Source of the DNA: Paraglaciecola arctica | Lineage (GTDB): Bacteria; Pseudomonadota; Gammaproteobacteria; Enterobacterales; Alteromonadaceae | Assembly: GCF_018861065.1 (NCBI RefSeq) | Contig: NZ_JAHKQO010000038.1 | Location: forward strand, 1-44,135 | Direction of reading: 5' to 3' | Length of the DNA: 44,135 bases | In this document: piece by piece, positions 1 through 9,122 of the stretch | Layout of the letters: every line of letters begins with the position of its first letter | Position numbering within the stretch: the first letter of the stretch is position 1 | Made by a program: the position numbers and the translations under genes | The notes under the pieces: model-generated | Told to the model about the DNA's origin: nothing | The model's input: only the letters and a program-made list of their open reading frames with translations | Database searches by the model: none

Positions 1-9
1 CATACCATT

Positions 10-34
10 ATTCCGGCGGTCTTTTGGCCGGAAT
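10..34. repeat. REP-like palindrome
   Basis: The arms ATTCCGGC (10-17) and GCCGGAAT (27-34) flank a 9-base loop and are followed by CCA. This has the shape of the dispersed intergenic palindromes (REP type) common in marine gammaproteobacteria. The window edge hides what lies to the left. It may also act as a transcription end for a gene outside the window. Confidence 0.6.
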
Positions 35-158
35 CCACTTTTATTGTTTTTACATCAATAATTTATCAATAGATTATTAAAAGTTTTCTTAACTGATCGG
101 CATTAGCGTTATCGCTCTTTTTTATTGAGTTGCAATTAATAACCAATATTTTCAATCA

Positions 159-335
159 TCATTGCCATTCGGTTATCCATAATAACGAGCTGTAAAATAC
201 CGCTATTACCGCACAGAAAATGAAAATATAAATAAACCCCTGTTTGCCATCACCTAAACTATAGTGTTTCTTTTTTAGATATATAAACCAAAGTAAACAC
301 AGTACAACAGGTATAAGTACTAAAAATTTAATCAA
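159..335 (-). CDS. Small two-helix membrane protein, unknown function
   Basis: I do not recognise a named family. The predicted 58-residue protein has two hydrophobic stretches (about residues 3-19 and 34-53) separated by a short polar loop rich in Lys and Gly (KKKHYSLGDGKQG), so it should be an inner-membrane hairpin. I chose the TTG at 335 because an AGGTGA ribosome-binding sequence lies just upstream (338-343). The frame stays open to another TTG at 395, which would give 78 residues but has no convincing ribosome-binding site. It reads away from ndk, so the two share the 336-517 region. The two-helix pattern and the ribosome-binding site support a real gene, but the non-ATG start keeps it uncertain. 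Confidence 0.5.
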   Translation of the reverse strand: MIKFLVLIPVVLCLLWFIYLKKKHYSLGDGKQGFIYIFIFCAVIAVFYSSLLWITEWQ

Positions 336-425
336 GATCACCTCGTCTTCAGAATACTTCAAGTTTGATTTTAGGGAGAACAGAATAATATGCAATCTAT
401 ACTAGGTATTTGCTGGCTAATTGCA

Positions 426-438
426 TATAATCCGCGCG
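426..438 (+). promoter_or_regulatory. Putative ndk promoter: -10 box with GC-rich discriminator
   Basis: TATAAT (426-431) is followed directly by CCGCGCG. No good -35 box sits at 16-18 bases. The GC-rich discriminator resembles stringently controlled promoters and matches the arrangement before purL at 23276. It implies a leader of roughly 80 bases before the ndk start. Confidence 0.5.
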
Positions 439-517
439 AATTTTTTAAATGTCTTATTAATTGTCCTTAACGACAAATTTGTAAGGCGAAATATCACTTA
501 TATTTGGAGTCAAGAAA

Positions 518-949
518 ATGGCCTTAGAGCGCACTTTTTCTATTATTAAGCCTGATGCTGTCGCAAAAAATGTTATCGGCGCTATTTACAACCGTTTTGA
601 ATCTGCCGGCCTAAGATTAGTGGCGTCTAAAATGCTTCATTTAAGCAAAGAACAAGCAGAAGGATTTTACGCGGAACATAGTGAACGTCCATTTTTTGGT
701 GCTTTAGTTTCTTTCATGACCTCTGGTCCAGTTATGGTCCAAGTATTGGAAGGCGAAAATGCAGTATTGAAGAATCGTGAAATTATGGGGGCGACTAACC
801 CTACAGAAGCACTAGCTGGTACTTTACGTGCAGACTACGCTGCTTCAATTGATGAGAATGCTTGCCACGGTTCTGATGCACCAGAATCAGCAGCACGTGA
901 AATTGCTTATTTCTTCAGTGACGAAGAAATCTGCCCACGCACTCGTTAA
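518..949 (+). CDS. ndk: Nucleoside diphosphate kinase
   Basis: Transfers the gamma phosphate from ATP to nucleoside diphosphates through a phosphohistidine, balancing NTP and dNTP pools in the cytoplasm. The protein is 143 residues, the usual length for proteobacterial Ndk. The catalytic histidine is in NACHGSD (His117), and the N-terminal [12 protein letters not shown] motif is typical. A GGAG ribosome-binding site precedes the ATG at 518 by 8 bases. It stands alone, between its own promoter region (426) and a terminator hairpin at 971, so it is probably monocistronic. The same gene order, ndk before rlmN, is common in gammaproteobacteria. Identification is secure. Confidence 0.97.
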   Translation: MALERTFSIIKPDAVAKNVIGAIYNRFESAGLRLVASKMLHLSKEQAEGFYAEHSERPFFGALVSFMTSGPVMVQVLEGENAVLKNREIMGATNPTEALAGTLRADYAASIDENACHGSDAPESAAREIAYFFSDEEICPRTR

Positions 950-970
950 GCTCAATTTAGCTTTGAATGA

Positions 971-991
971 AGGGAGCTGCGGCTCCCTTTT
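971..991 (+). terminator. Rho-independent terminator of ndk
   Basis: The 7-bp stem AGGGAGC/GCTCCCT (971-977 and 982-988), with loop TGCG, runs into TTTT. It lies 22 bases after the ndk stop. Confidence 0.85.
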
Positions 992-1118
992 GTGTTATTT
1001 ATTAAAGATCTAAATCACCCTTGAACAAAATTCGAAAAAGTGATTTGGGTATCTATGCTGCAAAAGCTGAGTAATCGGTTAAAATGGCAGTAGTTTAGTC
1101 TGAGTATTGAGGTTTATT

Positions 1119-2264
1119 GTGTCAACTGAAGTGGTATCTGCCCAACCTAAAAAAATTAATTTACTTGATTTAACTCGAGAAAGTTTACGTGCCTTTTTTA
1201 AGGAGATGGGAGAAAAACCTTTCAGAGCAGAACAGGTTATGAAATGGATCTACCAACAAGGTGTGGCAGATTTCGATCAAATGACTAATTTGAATATGGC
1301 GTTACGCACTAAACTTCAATCCAAATGCGAAATTAAAGCACCAGAAATCGCCTATCAACAGAATGCCACAGATGGCACAATCAAATTCGCTTTGAAATTA
1401 GAAGGCGGTCAAGAAGTTGAAACGGTATGGATCCCTGACGGTGATAGGGCAACACTATGTGTGTCTTCACAAGTAGGTTGCGCGCTAGAATGTACTTTTT
1501 GTTCTACCGCACAGCAAGGGTTTAACCGTAATCTAAAAGTGTCTGAGATTATTGGCCAAGTTTGGCGAGTGGCTACCACAATAGGTTTAAACAATGACTC
1601 TGCTAAACGTCCCATCACAAACGTTGTGATGATGGGGATGGGAGAGCCATTGCTTAATGTAAAAAACGTCGTGCCTGCGATGGAATTAATGTTGGATGAT
1701 CTTGCTTTTGGTTTATCCAAACGCAGAGTGACATTAAGTACCTCTGGAGTGGTTCCCGCACTCGATAAGTTGGGTGATCAAATAGATGTTGCTTTGGCTA
1801 TATCTTTGCACGCGCCAGATAACGCATTGCGTGATGTATTGGTGCCAGTTAATAAAAAATATCCAATAGAAGTATTTCTAGCAAGTGTCAGAAAATACTT
1901 GGCTAAATCAAATGCCAATCAAGGTAAAGTGACAGTAGAGTACGTCATGTTAAATGGTATTAATGATAGTACTGACCAAGCCCATGAGTTGGCCCAAGTT
2001 TTGGCAGGTACACCGAGTAAAATTAACCTAATTCCGTTTAACCCATATCCTGGTTCACCCTATACCTGTTCTAGTAATTCGCGAATTGACCGCTTTGCTA
2101 AGGTTCTTATGGAGTACGGACTAATAGTGGTTGTACGTCGAACCAGAGGTGACGATATCGACGCCGCGTGTGGTCAGTTGGTAGGGGATGTGGTTGATCG
2201 CACTAAAAGAATGTTGAAAAAACAGATGAAGGGCGAGAATATTTCAGTCAAGATGACACAATAG
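1119..2264 (+). CDS. rlmN: 23S rRNA A2503 / tRNA A37 C2-methyltransferase RlmN
   Basis: A radical SAM methyltransferase that forms 2-methyladenosine in the 23S rRNA peptidyl-transferase centre and in some tRNAs. The iron-sulfur motif CALECTFC (CxxxCxxC) is present, as are the GEPLLN SAM-binding stretch and the late cysteine in [10 protein letters not shown] that forms the protein-RNA intermediate in this family. The start is probably GTG at 1119, because TTGAGG lies 6 bases upstream, giving 381 residues. A TTG at 1107 in the same frame would add four residues. It heads the rlmN-pilF-rodZ-ispG run, with pilF starting 33 bases after its stop. The sequence follows E. coli RlmN closely through the core. 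Confidence 0.97.
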   Translation: MSTEVVSAQPKKINLLDLTRESLRAFFKEMGEKPFRAEQVMKWIYQQGVADFDQMTNLNMALRTKLQSKCEIKAPEIAYQQNATDGTIKFALKLEGGQEVETVWIPDGDRATLCVSSQVGCALECTFCSTAQQGFNRNLKVSEIIGQVWRVATTIGLNNDSAKRPITNVVMMGMGEPLLNVKNVVPAMELMLDDLAFGLSKRRVTLSTSGVVPALDKLGDQIDVALAISLHAPDNALRDVLVPVNKKYPIEVFLASVRKYLAKSNANQGKVTVEYVMLNGINDSTDQAHELAQVLAGTPSKINLIPFNPYPGSPYTCSSNSRIDRFAKVLMEYGLIVVVRRTRGDDIDAACGQLVGDVVDRTKRMLKKQMKGENISVKMTQ

Positions 2265-2297
2265 CGTTTTTACTGGCAACATATCAAACAGGTCTCA

Positions 2298-3566
2298 ATG
2301 AACTACATGCTAAAATTTATCAGTATCTTACTTGTTACGTTGACACTACTAAGTGGTTGCACTAGTCAAAATAGCCAAACATCTGGTGATAATTTTGATC
2401 AATTGAAAGCATCCAAAACTCGAGTTTCACTTGGTCTAACTTATCTTAAAAATGGAAACTATAGTCAAGCAAAATATAACTTAGATAAAGCATTAGAATT
2501 TGCTCCAAGGTCTGCTGACGCTAATTTTGCGATGGCTTATTATTATCAAAGTGTGAGCGAATTAGAACAAGCCGAAAATGCCTACCAATTCGCCATGGAT
2601 CTAGACCCTAAGAACGCCAACATAGCCAATAGTTATGGCGCTTTTTTATGTCAAAACGGAAATTACGAAAAAGCTAAAACATATTTTCTCAAAGCAGTGA
2701 ATACCAGTAGTTATGCTTCTAGTGCCCAGACCTATGAAAATTTAGCCATGTGTAGTCAAAACCAGGGCAGACTAGAAGACAGCATTCAATACCTTCGCAG
2801 TGCGGTTAATCATCAACCAGGAAGAGCAAGTAGTCTTTATTTGTTAGCGCAAACTCTGGTCGAAACACAACAGTGGCAAGAGGCGAGAGGCATTTTAAGA
2901 CGCTACGAGAAGGTTTCTCAGATTAATCCGCAAAGTTTGTTATTGGCAATGGAGATTGAAAAAGGTTTGGAAAACCAAACTGCAGCTAAAGGTTATCTAG
3001 ACATGTTGTTGAGGATTTTCCCCAATGATCCCATCACCAAGAATGCCTTGGCAAAATGGCAAACCACTTCAAAAATTCACAACGATTCTGGAACACAACC
3101 GGTACTAATAGTTGTAGATGAAACCTCACCGGAGGCAGCTGAATTACAAAGTACGACTATACCCGCTGATAAAGTCGTTATAGTGTCGGAACAACAGGTC
3201 GAATCACTGAAGAATGTGAAACAAGTAAAGATTGTAGAGGATGATGTAATCAAAGAGGGAGTTATAGTAGAAGGAGCTGAAATTGAAGCTGCAACAATTG
3301 TTGTTGAATCGCCAAAAACAGCCACTGAAGTTAAGCCAGAAAAAATAGGCACACTAGAGTTACCTGAGCAAGTCCGCGAAGTACAAGCGGATTCTTCGGA
3401 ACCCCCCAAATTCCATGTTGTTGCCAAAGGCGAGAATTTATATCGAATCTCGCTTCTGTATAACATCAAAATGCAACGTCTGATAGACTGGAATGGTTTG
3501 GTCGATGAGTCGGCTATTTACGAAGGTAAGAAGTTATCTTTAGTTGCCCCAAGTGTTGTAGAGTAA
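2298..3566 (+). CDS. pilF: Type IV pilus assembly lipoprotein PilF/PilW with C-terminal LysM domain
   Basis: Family knowledge: PilF/PilW is an outer-membrane lipoprotein with TPR repeats that helps the PilQ secretin assemble or stabilises type IV pili. A lipoprotein signal ends at LLSGC (Cys21). TPR-like helices run from about residue 36 to 240, including LKNGNYSQAKYNLDKAL and LDPKNANIANSYGAFL. A Val/Glu-rich linker follows (about 250-365), then a LysM peptidoglycan-binding module at 372-417 (FHVVAKGENLYRISLLYNI). Classical PilF is about 250 residues, so the linker and LysM are an addition of about 170. rodZ starts 9 bases downstream, so the two are co-transcribed. The position between rlmN and rodZ is the usual one for pilF. 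Confidence 0.88.
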   Translation: MNYMLKFISILLVTLTLLSGCTSQNSQTSGDNFDQLKASKTRVSLGLTYLKNGNYSQAKYNLDKALEFAPRSADANFAMAYYYQSVSELEQAENAYQFAMDLDPKNANIANSYGAFLCQNGNYEKAKTYFLKAVNTSSYASSAQTYENLAMCSQNQGRLEDSIQYLRSAVNHQPGRASSLYLLAQTLVETQQWQEARGILRRYEKVSQINPQSLLLAMEIEKGLENQTAAKGYLDMLLRIFPNDPITKNALAKWQTTSKIHNDSGTQPVLIVVDETSPEAAELQSTTIPADKVVIVSEQQVESLKNVKQVKIVEDDVIKEGVIVEGAEIEAATIVVESPKTATEVKPEKIGTLELPEQVREVQADSSEPPKFHVVAKGENLYRISLLYNIKMQRLIDWNGLVDESAIYEGKKLSLVAPSVVE

Positions 3567-3575
3567 AACTAAACT

Positions 3576-4538
3576 ATGATTGAAAAAGAAGAAGTGCAAC
3601 AACCTGAAACGGTTATATTAGGGCCGGGGCAGATTTTGAAACTGGCGCGTGAAAAGGCTAATTTGTCGAGTCAAGATATTGCCGACAAAATGAAATTAAA
3701 AAAGACCTTAGTCGAGGAAATTGAACAAGACAACTATGACATTAATATTTCTCTTACGTTTATTAGAGGGTACTTAAAGTTATACGCAAAACACGTCAAA
3801 GTAGATGAATCAGAGATACTAGCAGCGTTTGAAAGTCTAAGTACTCAGAAGAAGGAACCAGCAAAGCTACAGAGCTTTTCTCGTCGCATGGCCAACCAGG
3901 CCAATGATGACAAGTTAATGCTAGTGACTTATTTGATTGTGGCTGCGGTTATTGCTTTGGCCGTTATTTGGTGGTTTCAGCAAAGTTCTAATGAAACAAC
4001 AACAGAATCCGCTGTGAATAATTACCCAGAGACTATTCCTAAAGACAGCCTATCCAATGAAATGTCTACCCCTGATGAAATATCAAACACTGGAACTGAT
4101 ACCCTAAATCCTGAATCCTTGGAAGATGGCATTGCATTGCCCTCAACTGCTGAAGAACCTGCAAATAATAAGACACTAACCGTCGCTGAACAGGCAAGTC
4201 TAGTCGAAAAGCCTGCGGAAATTTTAGAACAATCAGCAAAGGTAACCGAGCCGGTAGAAGTTGAAGTCACACCTGCTATTGAAACCGCAGCACCAGTCGA
4301 GCTTATCTTTGAGTTTGCCGGAGATTGTTGGATGAATTTGGCCGATGCAACGGGTGAAAACATTGCATACGGTGTCAAAGTAAAAGGAAGAGTCATGCCG
4401 GTAACGGGAATCCCTCCTTTTGAGGTGACTTTAGGTGCACCTGAGGTAGTGAATATACGCTATGCAGGCGAACCATTAGACATGTCCTTTTTACCAGCCG
4501 GTCGAATTGCTAAATTTGAATTACCCTTGTCTGAATAA
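3576..4538 (+). CDS. rodZ: Cytoskeleton protein RodZ
   Basis: A bitopic membrane protein that links MreB filaments to the elongation machinery and keeps rod shape. An N-terminal Xre-type helix-turn-helix (about residues 15-75) includes LKLAREKANLSSQDIADKM. A single membrane segment lies at about 114-134, followed by a low-complexity periplasmic linker rich in Glu, Thr and Pro, and a C-terminal beta domain of the DUF4115 type (about 243-315, with GDCWMNLADATG). The order of parts and the length (320) fit RodZ. It sits between pilF and ispG as in many gammaproteobacteria, with gaps of 9 and 31 bases, and is probably in one operon with them. Confidence 0.95.
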   Translation: MIEKEEVQQPETVILGPGQILKLAREKANLSSQDIADKMKLKKTLVEEIEQDNYDINISLTFIRGYLKLYAKHVKVDESEILAAFESLSTQKKEPAKLQSFSRRMANQANDDKLMLVTYLIVAAVIALAVIWWFQQSSNETTTESAVNNYPETIPKDSLSNEMSTPDEISNTGTDTLNPESLEDGIALPSTAEEPANNKTLTVAEQASLVEKPAEILEQSAKVTEPVEVEVTPAIETAAPVELIFEFAGDCWMNLADATGENIAYGVKVKGRVMPVTGIPPFEVTLGAPEVVNIRYAGEPLDMSFLPAGRIAKFELPLSE

Positions 4539-4569
4539 TTGGACAAATTAAAAGAGCTAAGTGTTAACT

Positions 4570-5691
4570 ATGTTTGCTGAATCTCCCATTAAACGACGAC
4601 TTTCTAAACGTATCAATGTAGGTAATGTACCTATAGGTAGTGGTGCACCCATTGCTGTGCAGTCAATGACCAATACTTTGACTACTGATGTTGACGCAAC
4701 AGTGGCGCAAATTAAGCGTATTCAAGCGGTAGGTGGCGAATTAGTGAGGGTCTCGGTTCCTACCATGGATGCCGCTGAAGCCTTTAAGGTCATTAAACAA
4801 CAAGTTTCTGTTCCTTTGATAGCTGATATTCATTTTGATTACCGTATTGCATTAAAAGTTGCAGAATATGGCGTCGATTGTCTGCGAATTAACCCTGGTA
4901 ATATTGGAAGTCTCGACAGGATCCGTTCAGTAGTGGATTGTGCCAGAGATAAGAATATCCCAATCCGTATTGGGGTAAACGGTGGCTCTTTGGAAAAAGA
5001 GATACAGGAAAAGTATGGAGAGCCTACGCCAGAAGCTCTGCTTGAATCGGCAATGCGTCACGTAGACATTTTGGACAAGCTTAATTTCGATCAATTTAAG
5101 GTCAGTGTTAAAGCTTCTGATGTGTTTTTAGCTGTAGGGGCCTATCGTTTATTAGCCAAACAAATTGAGCAACCTTTACACTTGGGGATTACCGAAGCAG
5201 GTGGTCTGCGAGCTGGTGCGGTAAAAAGCTCGGTTGGCTTAGGAATGTTATTAGCCGAGGGAATTGGCGATACAATTCGTATTTCCTTGGCTGCCGATCC
5301 TATTGAAGAAATCAAAGTGGGTTTTGACATATTGAAATCCTTACGAATTCGTTCAAGAGGCATAAATCTTATTGCTTGCCCAAGTTGTTCTCGACAAGAA
5401 TTTGATGTGATAAGTACCGTTAATGCTCTAGAGCAAAGACTCGAGGACTTATTGACTCCGATGGATGTGTCAATAATCGGCTGTGTAGTAAATGGCCCTG
5501 GAGAGGCTGAAGTGTCCGATTTGGGGTTAACTGGCGCCCGTAATATGAGTGGTTTTTACTTAGACGGGAAACGCCAAAAAGAGCGTCTCTCGAATGATGA
5601 TCTAGTCGAGCAACTAGAAAAACGTATTCGAGCTAAAGCCAATCAATTAGATCAAAGCCGTAAGATAGAGATAAAACAGCTAGGCGAGTAA
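4570..5691 (+). CDS. ispG: 4-hydroxy-3-methylbut-2-en-1-yl diphosphate synthase (flavodoxin)
   Basis: The penultimate step of the non-mevalonate (MEP) isoprenoid pathway: ring opening and reduction of MEcPP to HMBPP by a 4Fe-4S enzyme. From the ATG at 4570 the protein has 373 residues. The cluster ligands fall at Cys270, Cys273 and Cys305 with Glu312 (CPSC and [10 protein letters not shown]), the same numbering as the E. coli enzyme, which is why I prefer this start. A GTG at 4561 in frame has a closer GAG ribosome-binding sequence and would add three residues. The gene is last in the rlmN-ispG run and is followed by a strong terminator at 5759. Confidence 0.96.
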   Translation: MFAESPIKRRLSKRINVGNVPIGSGAPIAVQSMTNTLTTDVDATVAQIKRIQAVGGELVRVSVPTMDAAEAFKVIKQQVSVPLIADIHFDYRIALKVAEYGVDCLRINPGNIGSLDRIRSVVDCARDKNIPIRIGVNGGSLEKEIQEKYGEPTPEALLESAMRHVDILDKLNFDQFKVSVKASDVFLAVGAYRLLAKQIEQPLHLGITEAGGLRAGAVKSSVGLGMLLAEGIGDTIRISLAADPIEEIKVGFDILKSLRIRSRGINLIACPSCSRQEFDVISTVNALEQRLEDLLTPMDVSIIGCVVNGPGEAEVSDLGLTGARNMSGFYLDGKRQKERLSNDDLVEQLEKRIRAKANQLDQSRKIEIKQLGE

Positions 5692-5743
5692 ACTACCATC
5701 GCGAAATTCACATCAATTATTATTGGATTTTCGGCTACTATAT

Positions 5744-5787
5744 TTTACGTTTATCCATAAAGCCCCTATAATGCGGGGCTTTTTTTA
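5744..5787 (+). promoter_or_regulatory. Putative hisS promoter overlapping the ispG terminator
   Basis: The terminator stem AAAGCCCC-type arms (5759-5766 AAAGCCCC and 5775-5780 GGGGCT, followed by a T tract 5781-5787) enclose an 8-base loop TATAATGC. TATAAT (5767-5772) is a perfect -10 box. TTTACG (5744-5749) lies exactly 17 bases upstream and matches 4 of 6 -35 bases. The discriminator GCGGGGC is the right arm of the hairpin. The likely start of transcription is near 5780, about 34 bases before the hisS GTG. Confidence 0.6.
5759..5787 (+). terminator. Rho-independent terminator of ispG
   Basis: A GC-rich stem AGCCCC/GGGGCT with an 8-base loop is followed by seven T. It lies 67 bases after the ispG stop and closes the rlmN-ispG transcript. 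It also contains the proposed hisS -10 box. Confidence 0.88.
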
Positions 5788-5813
5788 ATTTTTGCAATAA
5801 GAGAATATTTTTA

Positions 5814-7094
5814 GTGTCGAAACAAATTCAGGCTATTCGAGGAATGAACGACTGCTTGCCAACTGAAACCAAGCTTTGGCAGTATGTAGAGTCGAATATT
5901 CGTCAGGTCGTGGCTAGTTATGGGTACCAAGAGATTCGTACGCCTATAGTCGAAAGCACAGATCTATTTAAACGCTCTATTGGTGAAGTCACCGATATAG
6001 TAGAAAAAGAAATGTATACCTTTGCCGACCGTAATTCAGACAGTCTTACTTTACGCCCAGAGGGCACCGCTAGTGTTGTGCGTGCTGGAAACGAACATGG
6101 ATTGTTGTACAACCAACAACAGCGTCTTTGGTATTTGGGACAAATGTTTCGTCATGAAAGACCGCAAAAGGGACGATACAGACAATTTCATCAATTTGGT
6201 GTTGAGGTTTTTGGTTTAGCCGGCCCAGATATTGATGCTGAAGTGATAATGTTAAGCGCAAGACTCTGGAAGAAGTTTGGAATAAGTCAAAACGTTACTT
6301 TGGAAATTAACTCACTAGGGTCAGCGGCAGCAAGAGTTGCGTATAAAGAACAGTTGGTAGCGTTTTTGAAGACTCGTGAATCCGAGTTGGATGAAGACAG
6401 TTTACGACGTTTACAGAGTAACCCTCTACGTGTCCTCGACAGTAAAAACCCCCAAGTACAAAATGCCGTAAAAGATGCGCCAAAATTAATTGACTGTCTT
6501 GATGAAGAGTCAGAAAAACATTTTAAAGGATTGTGTGAACGTTTAGACAACTTAGGTATCGAATATCGAGTTAACCCTGCTTTGGTTCGTGGCTTAGATT
6601 ATTATAATCGAACAGTATTTGAATGGGTAACTGATAGCTTAGGAGCGCAAGGCACAGTCTGTGCGGGTGGGCGCTATGACGGTTTAGTTGAACAGCTTGG
6701 TGGTAAGGCTACTCAAGGCGTGGGTTTCGCTATGGGGTTGGAGCGGCTAGTGTTGATGTTACAGACATTGGGATTAGACAAAAATCTCGATTCTCAAGTC
6801 GACATTTATATCACTGCAATGGATGAGTCTGTCGAACTTTATGCACGCCAGACCAGTGAAACTTTGCGAGACGCTTTACCGCAAATAAAAATGATGAATC
6901 ATTGTGGTGGAGGGAACTTTAAAAAACAAATGAAGCGTGCTGATCAAAGTGGCGCAACAATAGCGTTAATAATTGGTCAGGATGAAATGGCGACTCAGAC
7001 AGTTGCGATTAAACACTTGCGTGAACAGCAACCACAACAAGCCGTTTTAGTGAGCGAATTAGCAGAATTTATACAAAAGCAATTTAACATTTAA
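5814..7094 (+). CDS. hisS: Histidyl-tRNA synthetase
   Basis: A class II aminoacyl-tRNA synthetase that charges tRNA-His. Motif 2 ([15 protein letters not shown]), the histidine-binding signatures [15 protein letters not shown] and [13 protein letters not shown], and motif 3 ([11 protein letters not shown]) are all present. A C-terminal anticodon-binding domain starts around residue 330. The length of 426 is close to the E. coli enzyme (424). The start is GTG at 5814, with AAGAG at 5799-5803 as a weak, distant ribosome-binding site. yfgM follows after 71 bases and bamB and der after that, the usual gammaproteobacterial order. Transcription probably starts inside the upstream terminator. Confidence 0.97.
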   Translation: MSKQIQAIRGMNDCLPTETKLWQYVESNIRQVVASYGYQEIRTPIVESTDLFKRSIGEVTDIVEKEMYTFADRNSDSLTLRPEGTASVVRAGNEHGLLYNQQQRLWYLGQMFRHERPQKGRYRQFHQFGVEVFGLAGPDIDAEVIMLSARLWKKFGISQNVTLEINSLGSAAARVAYKEQLVAFLKTRESELDEDSLRRLQSNPLRVLDSKNPQVQNAVKDAPKLIDCLDEESEKHFKGLCERLDNLGIEYRVNPALVRGLDYYNRTVFEWVTDSLGAQGTVCAGGRYDGLVEQLGGKATQGVGFAMGLERLVLMLQTLGLDKNLDSQVDIYITAMDESVELYARQTSETLRDALPQIKMMNHCGGGNFKKQMKRADQSGATIALIIGQDEMATQTVAIKHLREQQPQQAVLVSELAEFIQKQFNI

Positions 7095-7165
7095 AACTAT
7101 AAATTTTAGAATTAACATTATGCGCTATCAAAATTTCGATGGCCAAGCAGTAATAGGAATGGATG

Positions 7166-7789
7166 ATGGAACAGTACGAAACTGAAGAACAACAAATTGA
7201 AGCCATTAAACGCTTTTGGAAAGAAAATGGCGTCGCACTTGTCATTGGTGCTCTTTTAGGCTTAGGTGGACTTTTGGGATGGCGTTATTATAACGATTCG
7301 CAAATAGCTGCCAAAGAGCAGGCGTCTTTTGCTTATGAGCAAGCTTCACAAGAGTTGTTAAAAGGTGAAGTGGGTTTCAGTAAAGCCAAAACATTTATAG
7401 ATGCCCATAGCGATAGTGGTTACGCGATGCTTATGGCGTTAGAAATGGCACAACAGGCTATCGAACGTAAGGATCTTGCCGAAGCGGCCAAACACCTAGA
7501 ATTGGTAGCAAGCAATGCTAAATTATCAGCCATTCAGTCGGTGGCACAGCTGCGTTTAGCACGTATTCAAATTGAACAAGGTAAACTAGAACTTGCCTTA
7601 AAAAGTGCAGACAAAATTACAGACGAAGCGTTTAAAGGCCAAAGTCAGGAAATTCGAGGTGATGTTTACCAAGCGCAACAATTATTTGATAAAGCTAGGG
7701 CGGCATATAGTGCAGCTCTAGAAACGAATGGGCGCGACCAAGTTTTGAAAATGAAGCTAGATAATTTAGCCATTGCAGCTAACGGCTAA
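7166..7789 (+). CDS. yfgM: YfgM, SecYEG-associated ancillary protein
   Basis: Family knowledge: YfgM is an inner-membrane protein with a periplasmic TPR domain. It associates with the SecYEG translocon and the chaperone PpiD and helps outer-membrane protein traffic. One membrane segment lies near residues 23-41 (ALVIGALLGLGGLLGWRYY), followed by about 160 residues of helical repeats. I chose the second of two adjacent ATG codons: the N terminus MEQYETEEQQIEAIKRF aligns with E. coli YfgM, and AGGA lies 7 bases upstream. The stop is separated from the bamB start by only 10 bases, and the bamB ribosome-binding site overlaps this stop, so the two are translationally linked. Confidence 0.92.
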   Translation: MEQYETEEQQIEAIKRFWKENGVALVIGALLGLGGLLGWRYYNDSQIAAKEQASFAYEQASQELLKGEVGFSKAKTFIDAHSDSGYAMLMALEMAQQAIERKDLAEAAKHLELVASNAKLSAIQSVAQLRLARIQIEQGKLELALKSADKITDEAFKGQSQEIRGDVYQAQQLFDKARAAYSAALETNGRDQVLKMKLDNLAIAANG

Positions 7790-7799
7790 GGTGAAAATA

Positions 7800-9029
7800 G
7801 TGAAGCATTCTTTTTTATTCTTGCTGTTAACTAGTTCTATTTTGTTATCGAGCTGTACCACAATTAGTAATTGGTTTTACGATGAAGAAGAGTTGGAAAT
7901 CCGTAGGCTTAAACCTATTGATGCGCAGTTTACCCCAACTGCAATTTGGTCAGTGAGTTTAGGTTCTGGTATTGGAAAGTTCTATTCGAAACTGAGCCCC
8001 GCCGTTGCTTACGACAAAGTTTTTGCCGCAAGTCGCCAAGGCGTAGTGGCAGCTTTTGATCAAGCAACAGGAAAAAAAGTTTGGTCTAAAGACTTTGCTA
8101 CTTACGATGACGAAGGGCTTACATCTGGATTAACTAATCTATTTTCAAATGGTTTATCCGCTAAAATTGCTGGTGGTTTAAGTGTTGCCTATGAAACCGT
8201 ATTTTTTGGCACCGAGAATGGTGAAATTATTGCTCTCGATGCCAATACTGGTGAGCAAAAGTGGATTACCACAGTTAAGGGTGAAGTTTTAGCGACTCCC
8301 GCTGTTGACTCAGGAATTGTCCTAGTTAATACCGGTTCAGGATTAATATTTGCGCTCGATGCAGACAGTGGTGAAGAAATTTGGTCTAGTGAGTCTGACG
8401 TCCCACCGTTATCTCTACGTGGTGTTTCTTCGCCCACTGCAGTGAATGGCGGTGCTATTATCGGCACTGCTACTGGTAAGCTTATAGTTAACATCCTTGA
8501 AACAGGGCAGACAGCTTGGGAGCAAGTGATTTCGGCAGCTACTGGCGTGACTGAATTAGAGCGAATTGTGGATATCGATAGTGAACCGCTAGTGGCGGGA
8601 GGCAATGTTTATGTTATTTCATATGATGGCTCACTTGCCGCTGTTGAATTGCGTACGGGCCGAGTTATTTGGAAACGGGAATATAAGTCTTATCGCCGCA
8701 TGTCTTTAGCGGGTAGTACTTTATACTTGGTCGATGTAGACAGTAATTTGTTTGCGTTAGATAGCCGCAATGGCGTGGAGTTATGGAGACAAGGAGCCCT
8801 TAAAGAACGTTTGTTAACTGGCGCTTCGCCAGTGGGAAATTATTTGGTAGCAGGTGACAAATACGGTTATTTGCATTGGTTTAACCAAGCTGATGGAAAA
8901 ATTGTGGCTCGCTTAGAAGTTGGAGGTGATGATGAGGACGAAAGTATTTATCACTCACCTGTAGTAGATGGCGATACGCTATATACCCAAACTAGAGATG
9001 GTAAATTAGTCGCCGTCACCACACCATAA
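7800..9029 (+). CDS. bamB: Outer membrane assembly lipoprotein BamB
   Basis: A beta-propeller lipoprotein of the BAM complex, which inserts outer-membrane proteins. A lipoprotein signal ends at LLSSC, and the mature part has repeated PQQ-like blades, for example GEIIALDANTGEQKW and GLIFALDADSGEEIW. I chose the GTG at 7800 because AAGGTG (7788-7793) is placed 6 bases upstream and the resulting 18-20 residue signal is normal. GTG 7791 and TTG 7773 are in frame but give longer, less likely N termini. With this start it has 409 residues. It follows yfgM without a real gap and is followed by two hairpins before der. Confidence 0.95.
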   Translation: MKHSFLFLLLTSSILLSSCTTISNWFYDEEELEIRRLKPIDAQFTPTAIWSVSLGSGIGKFYSKLSPAVAYDKVFAASRQGVVAAFDQATGKKVWSKDFATYDDEGLTSGLTNLFSNGLSAKIAGGLSVAYETVFFGTENGEIIALDANTGEQKWITTVKGEVLATPAVDSGIVLVNTGSGLIFALDADSGEEIWSSESDVPPLSLRGVSSPTAVNGGAIIGTATGKLIVNILETGQTAWEQVISAATGVTELERIVDIDSEPLVAGGNVYVISYDGSLAAVELRTGRVIWKREYKSYRRMSLAGSTLYLVDVDSNLFALDSRNGVELWRQGALKERLLTGASPVGNYLVAGDKYGYLHWFNQADGKIVARLEVGGDDEDESIYHSPVVDGDTLYTQTRDGKLVAVTTP

Positions 9030-9037
9030 AGCAGTTT

Positions 9038-9062
9038 GTGTGATTTCTTCTAGGGATCACAC
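9038..9062 (+). other. Hairpin downstream of bamB
   Basis: Inverted repeat GTGTGAT (9038-9044) and ATCACAC (9056-9062) with an 11-base loop. No T tract follows, so it may be an mRNA 3' stabiliser or processing element rather than a terminator. It sits immediately before the stronger hairpin at 9074. Confidence 0.45.
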
Positions 9063-9073
9063 CATTAAATTTT

Positions 9074-9103
9074 AACGGCTTGGAATATTTCCAAGCCGTT
9101 TTT
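9074..9103 (+). terminator. Terminator-like 12-bp hairpin abutting the der ribosome-binding site
   Basis: A perfect 12-bp stem AACGGCTTGGAA (9074-9085) / TTCCAAGCCGTT (9089-9100) with loop TAT is followed by TTT. The AGGA ribosome-binding site of der begins only 7 bases after the T tract. It can end the hisS-yfgM-bamB transcript or attenuate read-through into der. Confidence 0.75.
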
Positions 9104-9122
9104 GTCTACAGGATATGTAATT

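Noticed and set aside
8189-8605. Antisense frame of 138 codons inside bamB
   Set aside because: Composition follows the complement of bamB codons; no independent start signals. The same holds for the other antisense frames in hisS, guaB, purL and fadH.
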